A stretch of DNA of 64,000 nt from Clostridium sp. D53t1_180928_C8 (GTDB lineage: Bacteria > Bacillota > Clostridia > Clostridiales > Clostridiaceae): positions 16,412-80,411 of the forward strand of contig NZ_JADPEL010000015.1 in assembly GCF_015667795.1 (NCBI RefSeq), read 5' to 3'. This document shows positions 44,925 to 54,700 of the stretch, one piece after another; within the stretch, counting starts at the first letter, position 1; each line of letters begins with the position of its first letter. Position numbers and translations under genes: made by a program. Under the pieces are notes generated by a model. It was not told the origin of the DNA, made no database searches, and saw only the letters and a program-made list of their open reading frames with translations.

Positions 44925-45995
44925 ATGAAAATTAATATGCCAAATAACTATATTCAAGAAAGAGGGGCAATTAATAAAATAGCTACATACTTTCAGCAAA
45001 TAATGAAGGATAATGTATTAATCCTTATGGATGAATTTTCTTATACGAATATACAAGATAAAGTAACTGAAGGATTTAAGGAGTATAATGTTAATTACAT
45101 AGTAGAAATATTTAAAGGTGAATGTTGCATGGAAAATATTAATGCTATTATAAAGAAATCAAATAGTAATAATATTAAGTGGATAATAGGTATTGGTGGA
45201 GGAAAAGTTTTAGATGTAGCGAAAGCAGTTGGGCATTATGGAGATATGAAATATATAATGGTTCCAACAGCAGCATCTACTGATGGGCCAGGCAGTAAAA
45301 TATCTGTTTTATATGAAAGTGATGGGACTTTTAAAGAATATATAAATTTGCATAATAATCCCTATGGTATAATTGTTGATACTGAGATTATAGCAAATGC
45401 TCCAGTAAGGCTATTAAAAGCTGGTATTGGAGATGCACTTTCAACATATTTTGAAACAGAAGCGGGATATGAAGGTGATATAGAAAGGCATGGATTTAGT
45501 GATATTTCATTAACTGCTAGGGTGTTATCTAGAGAATGTTTTGAGGCAATAATTAATAATGCATATTTAGCGATACAGGCAGTAGAAAATAAAGAGGTAA
45601 ATGAAGCTTTAGAAAAAGTAATTGAGGCAATTATTTATTTAAGTTGTATTGGTTTTGAAAATGGATCATTAGCTGCAGCACATTCAATAGCTAATGCATT
45701 AACAAGTACTTCTAAGTATAATAGATTTATGCATGGTGAGAAAGTTGCTTTTGGAACTATAGTACAATTGTTATTAGAAAATAAAGAATGGGATTTAGTA
45801 AATAAGGTTAGAAATATTTGCAGGGATATAAATCTTCCATATAAGGCAAAACAAATAGGTATAGAAAGTGAAGAAGAATTAGAGTATATTGTTGAAATGG
45901 CATCTAGTTATGATCAGCCAATACATAATATGAAAAAAGTATTTATAGATAAAGAGAGTATTAAGTTATCTATAAAATTTACAGAAAAGTTGTAA
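44925..45995 (+). CDS. GldA-like iron/zinc-containing dehydrogenase
   Basis: 356 residues of the glycerol dehydrogenase/DHQ-synthase-like superfamily. Seen: IIGIGGGKVLDVAKAV (NAD-binding), VPTAASTDGPGSKISVLY, and metal ligands D in GIGDALSTYFE, H in LAAAHSIANAL and H in FMHGEKVAFG. It probably oxidises or reduces a polyol such as glycerol, or forms glycerol-1-phosphate. Position right after the fucose operon hints at diol or glycerol use, but it has its own GGGGAGG start and lies beyond the operon terminator. Confidence 0.8.
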   Translation: MKINMPNNYIQERGAINKIATYFQQIMKDNVLILMDEFSYTNIQDKVTEGFKEYNVNYIVEIFKGECCMENINAIIKKSNSNNIKWIIGIGGGKVLDVAKAVGHYGDMKYIMVPTAASTDGPGSKISVLYESDGTFKEYINLHNNPYGIIVDTEIIANAPVRLLKAGIGDALSTYFETEAGYEGDIERHGFSDISLTARVLSRECFEAIINNAYLAIQAVENKEVNEALEKVIEAIIYLSCIGFENGSLAAAHSIANALTSTSKYNRFMHGEKVAFGTIVQLLLENKEWDLVNKVRNICRDINLPYKAKQIGIESEEELEYIVEMASSYDQPIHNMKKVFIDKESIKLSIKFTEKL

Positions 45996-46000
45996 TTTAC

Positions 46001-46042
46001 AAGCAATAATTATTAGGTTTTACTTAGTAATTATTGCTTTTT
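46001..46042 (+). terminator. Terminator
   Basis: AAGCAATAATTA / TAATTATTGCTT stem with T5. Confidence 0.78.
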
Positions 46043-46140
46043 ATTATAAATGAAAAATAATTTGAATAGTAAAAAATATACTAATATTACTTAATAAAGT
46101 TAACAATATTAAATAATATTTTATTATTTAAAAAATTACT

Positions 46141-46167
46141 TTGATAATTATTCATTTGTAGTATAAT
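46141..46167 (+). promoter_or_regulatory. Candidate promoter of the GGDEF gene
   Basis: TTGATA (46141-46146), a 15-bp gap and TATAAT (46162-46167), about 85 bp before the start codon. The spacing is short of the ideal 17. Confidence 0.4.
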
Positions 46168-46252
46168 ATATGAGTAAAAAGTTTTGTGGAATTAGCAACC
46201 AATGGTGGGATTAAATTGAAAAGTAATTTTAAATAATGGAGAATAAGAATGT

Positions 46253-48346
46253 ATGGTTAATGAGCCTAAGTATTTTAGAGAAGAATTTGATCGATTAAAG
46301 GCAGGAGAATTATATATAAACAACATAATTAATAAAATTAATCTTTATAGCAATAAAGAGGCAAAGAAAATGCTATATGAATTAATTGAATTTACTAAAA
46401 AAAATAGCTTAATGGAAGCATATTCTTGGGTTTTATATAAATTGGGAAGAATATATATCGCAGAAGATCAAATTAAGAAGGCTGATAAATTATTTAGAGA
46501 ATCATATAATATTTTTCAGGAAAATAATATAAAAAAAGGTATGCTAGCAGTTATTAATGGATTTATGGCAAGTGAATGCATGCAGCATAAATATACATCA
46601 GCAGTTCAGTGGGGAATTAAAGGAATAAAGTTAGCAAATGAGGTTAATGAGCCTGAATTTTTAATAGCTATTAAGGGAAATTTAGCTGGAATATATATGG
46701 CTATAGATGAGTATAAAAAGGCTATAGAAATATTAGAAGAAATTGAACGTACTCCATGGATTGGTACAGATGTAAATAAAGTTGCAATATATTTAAATAG
46801 AGTTATATGTGAGCAAAGTATCAATAACTTAGAGAAGGCACTTTATTATATTTATTATATTGAAAAATATGCATTAAAAAATCCAAACACAACAATAAAT
46901 TGGCTTGTTGAAAAAGCAAGAGTATATATTAAAAAAGGTTTATATAATGAAGCTGAAGAAATGTTGTTAGAAAGCTGTGAACTTTGTGATAAAATTGAAG
47001 CTTATGAGTTTAAAAGTCAATCTATTCTTTATTTAAGTGAAATAGATATAATTAATAAAAGATATAAAGTGGCTATTGAAAGACTTAAAAGTATTGAAAA
47101 GAAAATACTAGATGATAGAGTTATGTGCAGTATGAAACATATGTATAATTATTTTAATTTAGCTTATAAAGGATTAGAAGATTATAAGAATGCTTATATA
47201 AGTTTAGAAAAACTTACAGAGATTGAAAGGCAGCTAACGGAAATACAATCAGCTACTATTTTCAGTGTTTTAGATGAACAAAAAAAAGATATAGTAGAAA
47301 AAAATTATAAATTATTATATGAGCAAAATAAGCTTATTTATGAAGTTGGACAAAAAATCACATCAAGTCTTAATAAAAATAATATTTTTAAGATAATTGC
47401 CAAGGAAATAAAAAATGTTATAAAATATGATATTATTCAAATTATAGTTTATAATGAAGAAAAAAACAATTATCAGTATCAATTAGTAATTGAAGAAGAT
47501 AAAGTAATTACTTTAAATAATAAAGAAGTATATAAAGGTGGTTTTGCAAGTTATAGTATTAAACATAAGGAAGGTTTAATTATTAATGATATGGAAAATG
47601 AATATCATCGATATATTGAGAATGTGGATGAATATCAAAAATATATTAGTAAAGTAAAGGATTGGAAAAGTATTCAAATTACTAAATCTTTATTGTTGGT
47701 ACCAATGATAATAAAGAATAATGTAGTAGGAGTAATATGCGTTCAACATTATGAAAAAAATATATTTGATTTAAGAGATTTAACTAATTTGAAAATATTG
47801 TCTACATATATTGCAATTGCTTTAGATAATGCTTCTTTATATAGAAGAGTTAAATATAATGCAAACTATGATGATTTAACAGGTATTTTTAATAGGCGCA
47901 AGGCCATTGAAAAAATAAATAAATTAAAGGATAAATCCAAATATTTTAATGAGGACTATTATATTGCTATGCTGGATATTGATAATTTCAAAAAAATTAA
48001 TGATGTTTATGGGCATATTGCAGGAGACAAGGTTCTAATTGAGATAGCAGAGACAATTAGAAACTCTATTGGAGAAAATGATATAGTTGGAAGGTATGGT
48101 GGAGAAGAATTTATTGTTATAGTAAAAGAAAATGATAGTAATTTAACTAATATTATTGAAGGAATTAGAAGAAATATTGAAGCTTTAGATATAAAAATTG
48201 ATAATAGCAATATTATTAAAGTAACAGCTAGCATTGGTGTTAAAAGATTTGATATGAATAACAGGACTTTAGAAGAAAATATAGCCTTAGCAGATAAATC
48301 TTTATATAAAGCAAAAACCACAGGGAAAAATAAGGTTGTTTATTAA
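46253..48346 (+). CDS. TPR-GAF-GGDEF diguanylate cyclase
   Basis: 697 residues. Residues about 30-340 are a row of TPR-like helical repeats (SWVLYKLGRIYIAEDQIKKA, LAGIYMAIDEYKKAIEILEE); about 355-530 is a GAF-like sensor domain; about 545-697 is a GGDEF domain with G616-G-E-E-F620 (GGEEF, active form), DDLTGIFNRR and MLDIDNFKKINDVYGH. It should make cyclic di-GMP. The product-inhibition I-site RxxD is replaced by GEND (607-610), so feedback may be lost. No transmembrane segment: a soluble sensor. No c-di-GMP phosphodiesterase lies nearby. Confidence 0.85.
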   Translation: MVNEPKYFREEFDRLKAGELYINNIINKINLYSNKEAKKMLYELIEFTKKNSLMEAYSWVLYKLGRIYIAEDQIKKADKLFRESYNIFQENNIKKGMLAVINGFMASECMQHKYTSAVQWGIKGIKLANEVNEPEFLIAIKGNLAGIYMAIDEYKKAIEILEEIERTPWIGTDVNKVAIYLNRVICEQSINNLEKALYYIYYIEKYALKNPNTTINWLVEKARVYIKKGLYNEAEEMLLESCELCDKIEAYEFKSQSILYLSEIDIINKRYKVAIERLKSIEKKILDDRVMCSMKHMYNYFNLAYKGLEDYKNAYISLEKLTEIERQLTEIQSATIFSVLDEQKKDIVEKNYKLLYEQNKLIYEVGQKITSSLNKNNIFKIIAKEIKNVIKYDIIQIIVYNEEKNNYQYQLVIEEDKVITLNNKEVYKGGFASYSIKHKEGLIINDMENEYHRYIENVDEYQKYISKVKDWKSIQITKSLLLVPMIIKNNVVGVICVQHYEKNIFDLRDLTNLKILSTYIAIALDNASLYRRVKYNANYDDLTGIFNRRKAIEKINKLKDKSKYFNEDYYIAMLDIDNFKKINDVYGHIAGDKVLIEIAETIRNSIGENDIVGRYGGEEFIVIVKENDSNLTNIIEGIRRNIEALDIKIDNSNIIKVTASIGVKRFDMNNRTLEENIALADKSLYKAKTTGKNKVVY

Positions 48347-48353
48347 AATAAAA

Positions 48354-48472
48354 GTTAGGGTCTAACGGCCAATTAAGATATTTAATATAGCTTACGCTAA
48401 TTTTGAAAGGAAACACATTTTCAAATTAGCGAAGGGATGTTTAAAAAACTTAACTGGATGAAAGACCTTAAC
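48354..48472. repeat. Large imperfect inverted repeat between convergent genes
   Basis: About 120 bp. The left arm from GTTAGGGTCT aligns with the reverse complement of the right arm over its full length: GTTA(G/A)GGTCT..., A(A/G)TTAAG, and an inner stem CGCTAATTTTGAAA / TTTTCAAATTAGCG. It could be a MITE-like element, a structured RNA or a bidirectional terminator. It is less A/T-rich than its surroundings. Confidence 0.65.
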
Positions 48473-48490
48473 TATAAATTCTTTCGTAAT

Positions 48491-50005
48491 TTAGATAATT
48501 GTATTAATGTATTTAGTTGTATCAACTGTTACTTTAGGATTGTTTTTAAAGTAATTTATAATAACTTCAGGCATTTCGATTAGTATTTCTTTTACAACAG
48601 GACAGTTTTCATAGAATTCATATCCTCCGGCACCACTTGCTCTATAGTTATTCATAACTAATGTTAAAGTTTTATTATCATCAAGTTCTTTACTATTATA
48701 TTTAATAGAAACAACTCTATTACCAAGTTCATTATTTAAATCAAAAGTATATTCTATATTAGCAAAGTAATCATAATTATAATGTTCAACTTTTGGCTTT
48801 AAGAAACTTTCAGATATTGTAATATTACCATTATCATTGTTAAGGTAACTAGCAGATCTTTCTAAAGCTAATTTTAAAATTTTTCTATTTACTTCAAGTA
48901 CAACTAATGTATTGGGGTATGGATAAGTTGACATAATGTCTCTTACTGTTACATCTTTATTAAATCCTTTTATTACATTTGCAAAGGAAGTACAAGCAAT
49001 TTCCGATTTACTTGCATCTAATTGTATTTGGTTTATAAAGTTAGCTAAATGAGAACCATTTAAAGCCATATCAACACGATCAGTAGGTTGAAGAGCTTTA
49101 TCTAAGAAACCAGCAGGTGTATCTAGCCATTCTTGAACTTTATTTTCAAGAGGTAAGAATTTTTCATACATTTCTTTGTTAGGGTTAATAGTTAACTCCT
49201 TCAATGTTGAAGATATTTCTTTTATGCTATTGTTATGGAAAGTAAGATTTAGCTCTAAGAATTTACTTCCATTATGAGGAGTTTGTGCTATATGAGTTCC
49301 ATTAAGATTCATATTATAAATAGGAAGATGTTGATGTCCTGTAAGAAGTATATCAAAATCAAATTCTTTACATATTTTATAAGCAATATTTTCAGATGTA
49401 GTACTTAATTGTTTATGTGAATCTAAATCATATTCGAATCCACCATGATAAATACCTATTAATAAGTCACAATGATTTTTTACTTTATCATAATGTTTCT
49501 TTACAGAAGTAAAGGTATCTGTAATATTTATATTTTTTAAATTTTCAGCACGTTCCCATCTATTAATAAAATCAGTAGTAAAACCAATTAATCCGACTCT
49601 TAATCCATTTTCCATAGTTTTTATTTCATATGGAAGAATAGGTAGTTCTTTAGTTGTATCCAAAACATTTGCACAAAGACATTTTGCATCTAAGCTAGTT
49701 AAGTATTTTTTTAGATATTCTTTACCATAATTAAAATCATGGTTTCCAAGTGTTATATAATCATATTCTCCAGTATTCATAATTGTTGCTATCGGATGAA
49801 TATCAAATTCAGAGTTACTTAAATAGTTTGTAAATGGTGAACCTTGGATAGTATCACCACCATCAATTATTAAAGTGTTTCCATCCTTTTTAAAACTATT
49901 AATAATGTTTAATAATCCTATGTTTTTTTCATTTTTTTCTACATAATTTGTTGGATAAACATAACCGTGTAGGTCAGATGTGAAATAAATTTTTAGTTTC
50001 TTCAT
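48491..50005 (-). CDS. 5'-nucleotidase / metallophosphoesterase family protein
   Basis: 504 residues with the UshA/CpdB two-domain plan but no signal peptide, so probably cytoplasmic. Metal motifs: FTSDLHGYV, IDGGDTIQGSP, TLGNHDFNYG, IYHGGFE and LLTGHQHLPI. The C-terminal half is a 5_nucleotid_C domain (DRVDMALNGSHLANF, YPYPNTLVVLEVNRKIL, NNYRASGAGGYEFY). Likely substrates are nucleotides, 2',3'-cyclic nucleotides or UDP-sugars. GAGGTA before the ATG. Convergent with the GGDEF gene. Confidence 0.85.
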   Translation of the reverse strand: MKKLKIYFTSDLHGYVYPTNYVEKNEKNIGLLNIINSFKKDGNTLIIDGGDTIQGSPFTNYLSNSEFDIHPIATIMNTGEYDYITLGNHDFNYGKEYLKKYLTSLDAKCLCANVLDTTKELPILPYEIKTMENGLRVGLIGFTTDFINRWERAENLKNINITDTFTSVKKHYDKVKNHCDLLIGIYHGGFEYDLDSHKQLSTTSENIAYKICKEFDFDILLTGHQHLPIYNMNLNGTHIAQTPHNGSKFLELNLTFHNNSIKEISSTLKELTINPNKEMYEKFLPLENKVQEWLDTPAGFLDKALQPTDRVDMALNGSHLANFINQIQLDASKSEIACTSFANVIKGFNKDVTVRDIMSTYPYPNTLVVLEVNRKILKLALERSASYLNNDNGNITISESFLKPKVEHYNYDYFANIEYTFDLNNELGNRVVSIKYNSKELDDNKTLTLVMNNYRASGAGGYEFYENCPVVKEILIEMPEVIINYFKNNPKVTVDTTKYINTII

Positions 50006-50242
50006 TATCAGTACCTCTTCTTTAGTAATATTAAGTATGTATAAATTAAGTTCTTATATTCAGATAGATTATAACATATCTTTAAATGGTTTGTTACAAA
50101 AGGAAAACTTAATAATATAAATAAAGTATTGTATTTTAAAACTAATATTATAGGTTGTATAAAAAAATAACATTAGTAAACTAATATTGAGAATTTTATT
50201 ATATGGTTAGAATTAATTTTATATGTATAAGGAGAAGAGAAA

Positions 50243-51070
50243 ATGATATATGAGAAATTAAAAATTAAGGAGATAAGTAATAAATTAAACAATAGTGAAG
50301 CTATTATAAGTGCATATATTCCAGAAAATAGTGAAGAAATAAGTATAAATAAAAAAAGAAAAACAATTGTTATTTGTCCAGGTGGAGGATATGGATTTAC
50401 ATCTGATAGAGAAGCAGAGCCAATAGCTTTAAAGTTCATGGCACAAGGGTTTAATGCAGTTGTACTTAGATATAGTGTTGCTCCAATAAGATATCCTAAT
50501 GCTCTTTTAGAATTAGCTGAAACAGTAAATTATGCACGTAAAAAAGAAGATGAGTGGAATGTAGATAAAGATAAAGTTATAGTTTGTGGTTTTTCAGCAG
50601 GTGGACATTTAGCAGGAAGCTTAGGTGTGTTATGGAATAGTGAATTTATCGAGAGGGATTTAGGAATTAAAGCAGAGTATGTTAAACCTAATGCAATGAT
50701 ATTATGTTATCCAGTTATAACAAGTGGAGAGTTTGCTCACAGTGGGTCATTTGATAATTTACTTGGAGAAGAGGAAAAAGAAATAAAGAGGGAAAAACTT
50801 TCTTTAGAAAAATTAGTATCTAAGAATACACCTAAAACATTTTTATGGCATACTTTTAATGATGGTACAGTTCCAGTTAAAAATTCATTATTATTTTCAA
50901 ATGCATTAGCAGAAGAAAGTATCCCTTTTGAACTTCATATATATCCAAATGGAGTTCATGGATTAGGTTTGTGTGAAGAAAGTACTGCAATGAATGGAAA
51001 AAGTGAACATATAGATGAGCATGTAGCAAGTTGGTTTAAGCTAGCATGTGAGTGGATTAATAATTTATAA
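50243..51070 (+). CDS. Alpha/beta-hydrolase esterase (acetyl-xylan-esterase-like)
   Basis: 275 residues. Oxyanion motif CPGGGYGFTSDREAEPIALKF, nucleophile elbow GFSAGGHLAG, Asp in FNDGTVPVKNS and His in PNGVHGLGL, the order typical of the BD-FAE/endo-xylanase-like esterases of gut bacteria. Probably removes acetyl groups from sugars; in this setting O-acetylated mucin sugars are a possible target. No signal peptide, so it acts inside the cell. AAGGAGA start. Own terminator. Confidence 0.78.
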   Translation: MIYEKLKIKEISNKLNNSEAIISAYIPENSEEISINKKRKTIVICPGGGYGFTSDREAEPIALKFMAQGFNAVVLRYSVAPIRYPNALLELAETVNYARKKEDEWNVDKDKVIVCGFSAGGHLAGSLGVLWNSEFIERDLGIKAEYVKPNAMILCYPVITSGEFAHSGSFDNLLGEEEKEIKREKLSLEKLVSKNTPKTFLWHTFNDGTVPVKNSLLFSNALAEESIPFELHIYPNGVHGLGLCEESTAMNGKSEHIDEHVASWFKLACEWINNL

Positions 51071-51084
51071 TAATATTTTAATGT

Positions 51085-51118
51085 TTAAAGCTTAGCAGAA
51101 GTATTTGCTAAGCTTTAA
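51085..51118 (+). terminator. Terminator
   Basis: AAAGCTTAGCA / TGCTAAGCTTT perfect stem; modest T tract. Confidence 0.7.
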
Positions 51119-51256
51119 TTATATATAGATTATATGTGACAAAATTACACAAGGTAACTTTAATCAGCAACATTAAATAGTTAACTGAATATAATTTAGT
51201 AGAGAACAAAAAAAGAAGGTAATAGTTGTTTTTATAAATTACAGGAGTGAATTATT

Positions 51257-51562
51257 ATGAAAGTTATTAAAGAATCAGAATTTATTAATGAAGTACAACA
51301 GGGGCTAGTTTTAGTAGATTTTTATGCAGATTGGTGTGGGCCTTGTAAAATGCTTACACCAGTATTAGAAGAAATAAATAATGAAGATGAAGAGGTAAGA
51401 GTTATAAAGGTTAATATTGATGATGCAAGATTTTTAGCAAACTATTATAAAATACAATCAATACCTACATTAATATTATTAAAAGACGGACAATTTTTAC
51501 ATCGAATGGTTGGATTTAGACCTAAAAAAAATATACAAGAACTAATAGCAAAGGGAAAATAA
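51257..51562 (+). CDS. trxA: Thioredoxin
   Basis: 101 residues with the thioredoxin fold: LVLVDFYADWCGPCKML (active CGPC), VIKVNIDD and the cis-Pro strand SIPTLILLKDG. It reduces protein disulfides in the cytoplasm. It stands alone, without a thioredoxin reductase gene beside it. Gly-Val-rich AGGAGT site before the ATG. Terminator follows. Confidence 0.9.
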   Translation: MKVIKESEFINEVQQGLVLVDFYADWCGPCKMLTPVLEEINNEDEEVRVIKVNIDDARFLANYYKIQSIPTLILLKDGQFLHRMVGFRPKKNIQELIAKGK

Positions 51563-51573
51563 AAAATAAGTAC

Positions 51574-51605
51574 AAAACGTCTTAAATTTAAATTTGAGAC
51601 GTTTT
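51574..51605 (+). terminator. Terminator after trxA
   Basis: AAAACGTCTTAAATTT / AAATTTGAGACGTTTT, nearly perfect. Confidence 0.75.
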
Positions 51606-51797
51606 ATATATTTTTTGAAAATATAAGTTGATATATTTAGTTAAAAATTATAAAAAACGCAAGATAATTATATAAATTCACAATTTGGATAAGGAAAAAA
51701 GTGGGAAAGTAGTATAAAATATAAGTAAGGAGTGTAAAGGTATACAGTGAATTGAGGTTTGTTTAGGTAAACAAGAGTTAAATAGGGAGGTATCATT

Positions 51798-54700
51798 ATG
51801 ATAAAAAGAAAATCTATGAATAAGAAAATTGCTCTTATAATAGCTACTGCAGTAACAGTAGGACAGATTCCAGTCTCTGCATTAGCTGAAAATAATACTA
51901 CATTAATAGTTGAAAACAATACTGTAGAGAGTGTTGCTGAGGAGTATGGCTATATTCAAGAGTATGATAATTATTCAAGTACTTCTTGGACTAATTTAAT
52001 AGGGAATGGTAGTATTGTAAAAAATATGGACAATGCAGTGCCAGGTACAGAAGGAAAAAATGGTTATTTAGAAATCACAAGAGACGCTGATGCTAACAAT
52101 CAATTAGTTTTTATAGAAAATCAAAGTCCTAGTGTAAAAGATTTTGAAGCAGAAGTAAGATTCCAACTTAATCCACAAGAAGGACAAGCAGCGGGTAGGT
52201 TTGGACTTGTATTTAGAGGACAAGATGCTAATACTTATGGATTTGTTGGATATAACGGGGGAGAAACTGCAAAGGGAAAATGGCTTATAGAAACTCCAAC
52301 AGCATGGAAGGATGATATTACAGGGCCAACAATTGAAGCAGGCGAATGGGTAACAATGAAAGTTAAGGTTCAAAGAAGTAATTTAACTTTAACTGTAAAT
52401 GATACTGAAATATTTAATGATACTGTTAACATGGGTGACTTCCCACAAGATGCAGGTAAGCTTGGATATAGAACATGGTTTGACAATAAGAGTATAAATG
52501 TTGACTATTTAAAAGTTAAGTCACTTGATAATGAAGCAGTAACTGATATACAAGAAGTAGAAGAGATAAATATAGCTACATTATTAAAGGCTAAACCAGA
52601 ATTACCATACAAAGTTAATGTAACTTATTCTGATGGAACAAAAGGCCAAGAAGTTGTAATTTGGGATTATATTGACCCAGCACAATATGGAGAGGTAGGC
52701 TCTTTTGTTGTTGAAGGTACAATTAAAGGTTCTGCAGAAGGAACACCAAAGGCTAAGGCTAATGTTACAGTTAGAGAAAAAATACAATATTCAACTGATT
52801 TTGAAACGCCTGAAACTAGTGGTGATTGGCAAGTTTTAAAACCAACAGGACTTTCTGCAACAGTAAGTAATGGTGCTGTTAATGTTCCTATGAATGGTGT
52901 TGCTATATCAGCAGATATGGATTGTCCAGATGTTAAGAACTTTGTATATGAAACTGATTTTACTGTGAATAGTGATACAGGAAGAATTGGGTTAGGATTT
53001 AGAGTAAAGGATGCTAAAAACTGGGGAGCTATTTGTTATGATGCAGGTTCATGGGTATGGAAAGCAAGTACAAATGGATCAGAAAGTTATGGTTCTTTCC
53101 CAGGATCAAAGAAGTTAGAGGCAAATAAAACTTATAGAATGAAAGCTGAAGTTGAAGATAATAAAATTACATTATCTATAGATGGTGAAGTTATAGGTAG
53201 TGCAACATCAGATAAATTCCCAACATCAGCAGGTAAGATAGGATTAGTTGGATGGTTTGGTAATAAGACTGTTACTTTAGATAATGTTAATGTATCTGAA
53301 ATTGCTGCTGAAACAGATGCAGACTTACCAGAAGTAGTAGAGAAAGCTATTGAGTCTGACATAATGACAGTTAAGTTAGATAATACTTTCCCAAGAGTTA
53401 TAGAATATAATTGGAAAGATGATGGTTCAACATTAATAGGACAAGAAACTAGAAGTAATAAAGTTAACCTTAATGGTAAGAACTATACTCCAGTAGTTGA
53501 ATGTGTTACTGAAGGAAATAAAGCTACTTATACAATGGCTATTGATGAAATTGGTGTTACCTTAACAACAGTTATGTCTGTAGAAGATAATAAAATAAGA
53601 TTAGAAATAACTAATATTGAAGAAAGTGGAGACTTTAAAGTTAAGAAAGTATCATTACCAAATCAAAGCTTTGCAGAAGTAAGAAGTGATAATGGTGGTG
53701 CTATGGCAGCTGTATTATCAACTGGAGCTTGGCATCAAATAACTGATGAAATAAGCACTGTTGAAGATTTAGAACCATCAAGTAAAGCAAAGACTTATGC
53801 ATTTGTTAATGATAATGATTTTGCTATATCAGTAAATAATAATGTTGTAGAATATTCTAGTAGAATACTGTTAAATACTGAAAATAGAAATGGATATAAG
53901 AGTACAAGTATTGGAACAGGAGCTTGGACATATAGGGAAGTACTAGATACAGAGTCAGATGTAGATTTCTACAGTTATGAAGAAAATTTATGGGCAGAAG
54001 CTTATATAACAAAAGATATGAATGAAGATAAAGCAGTGAACTGGCAAGATGCTGCAATTGAATATAGAAATAGGGTTGAAGCACCATTAGGAGCTGAAGA
54101 CTTAAAGAATAGCCTTTCATATATTGCATTCAATATAGGTTATACTCAAAGTCCATTCCTAAGAACATTGGATACAGTTAAAAAGTTATCTAATTACACT
54201 GACGGATTTGGACAAATGGTACTTGAAAAAGGATATCAAGCTGAAGGTCATGATGACTCAATTCCTGACTACGGCGGACATATTGGTATAAGACAAGGTG
54301 GAGTTGAAGATTTTAACACATTAATCGAAGAAGGAGCTAAATATAATGCTAAGTTTGGTGTTCATATAAATGCTACAGAATATCAATTAGATGCATTCCA
54401 ATATCCAGACAATGGATCTGTAAACACAAGTGCTCCAGGATGGAACTGGTTAGACCAAGCTTATTATGTAGACCAAAGAGCTGATTTAACAACAGGTGAA
54501 TTATTCAGAAGATTAGATATGTTAAAAGAAGATTTACCTAACTTAGGATGGGTATATGTTGACGTTTATACAGGTAATGGATGGAATGCTCATCAACTTG
54601 GAGAAAAATTAAATGATTTAGGATACCAAGTTGCAACAGAATTCCATAGTCCTCTTGAAGAACATGTAACTTGGACTCACTGGGGAGCAGACCCTGCATA

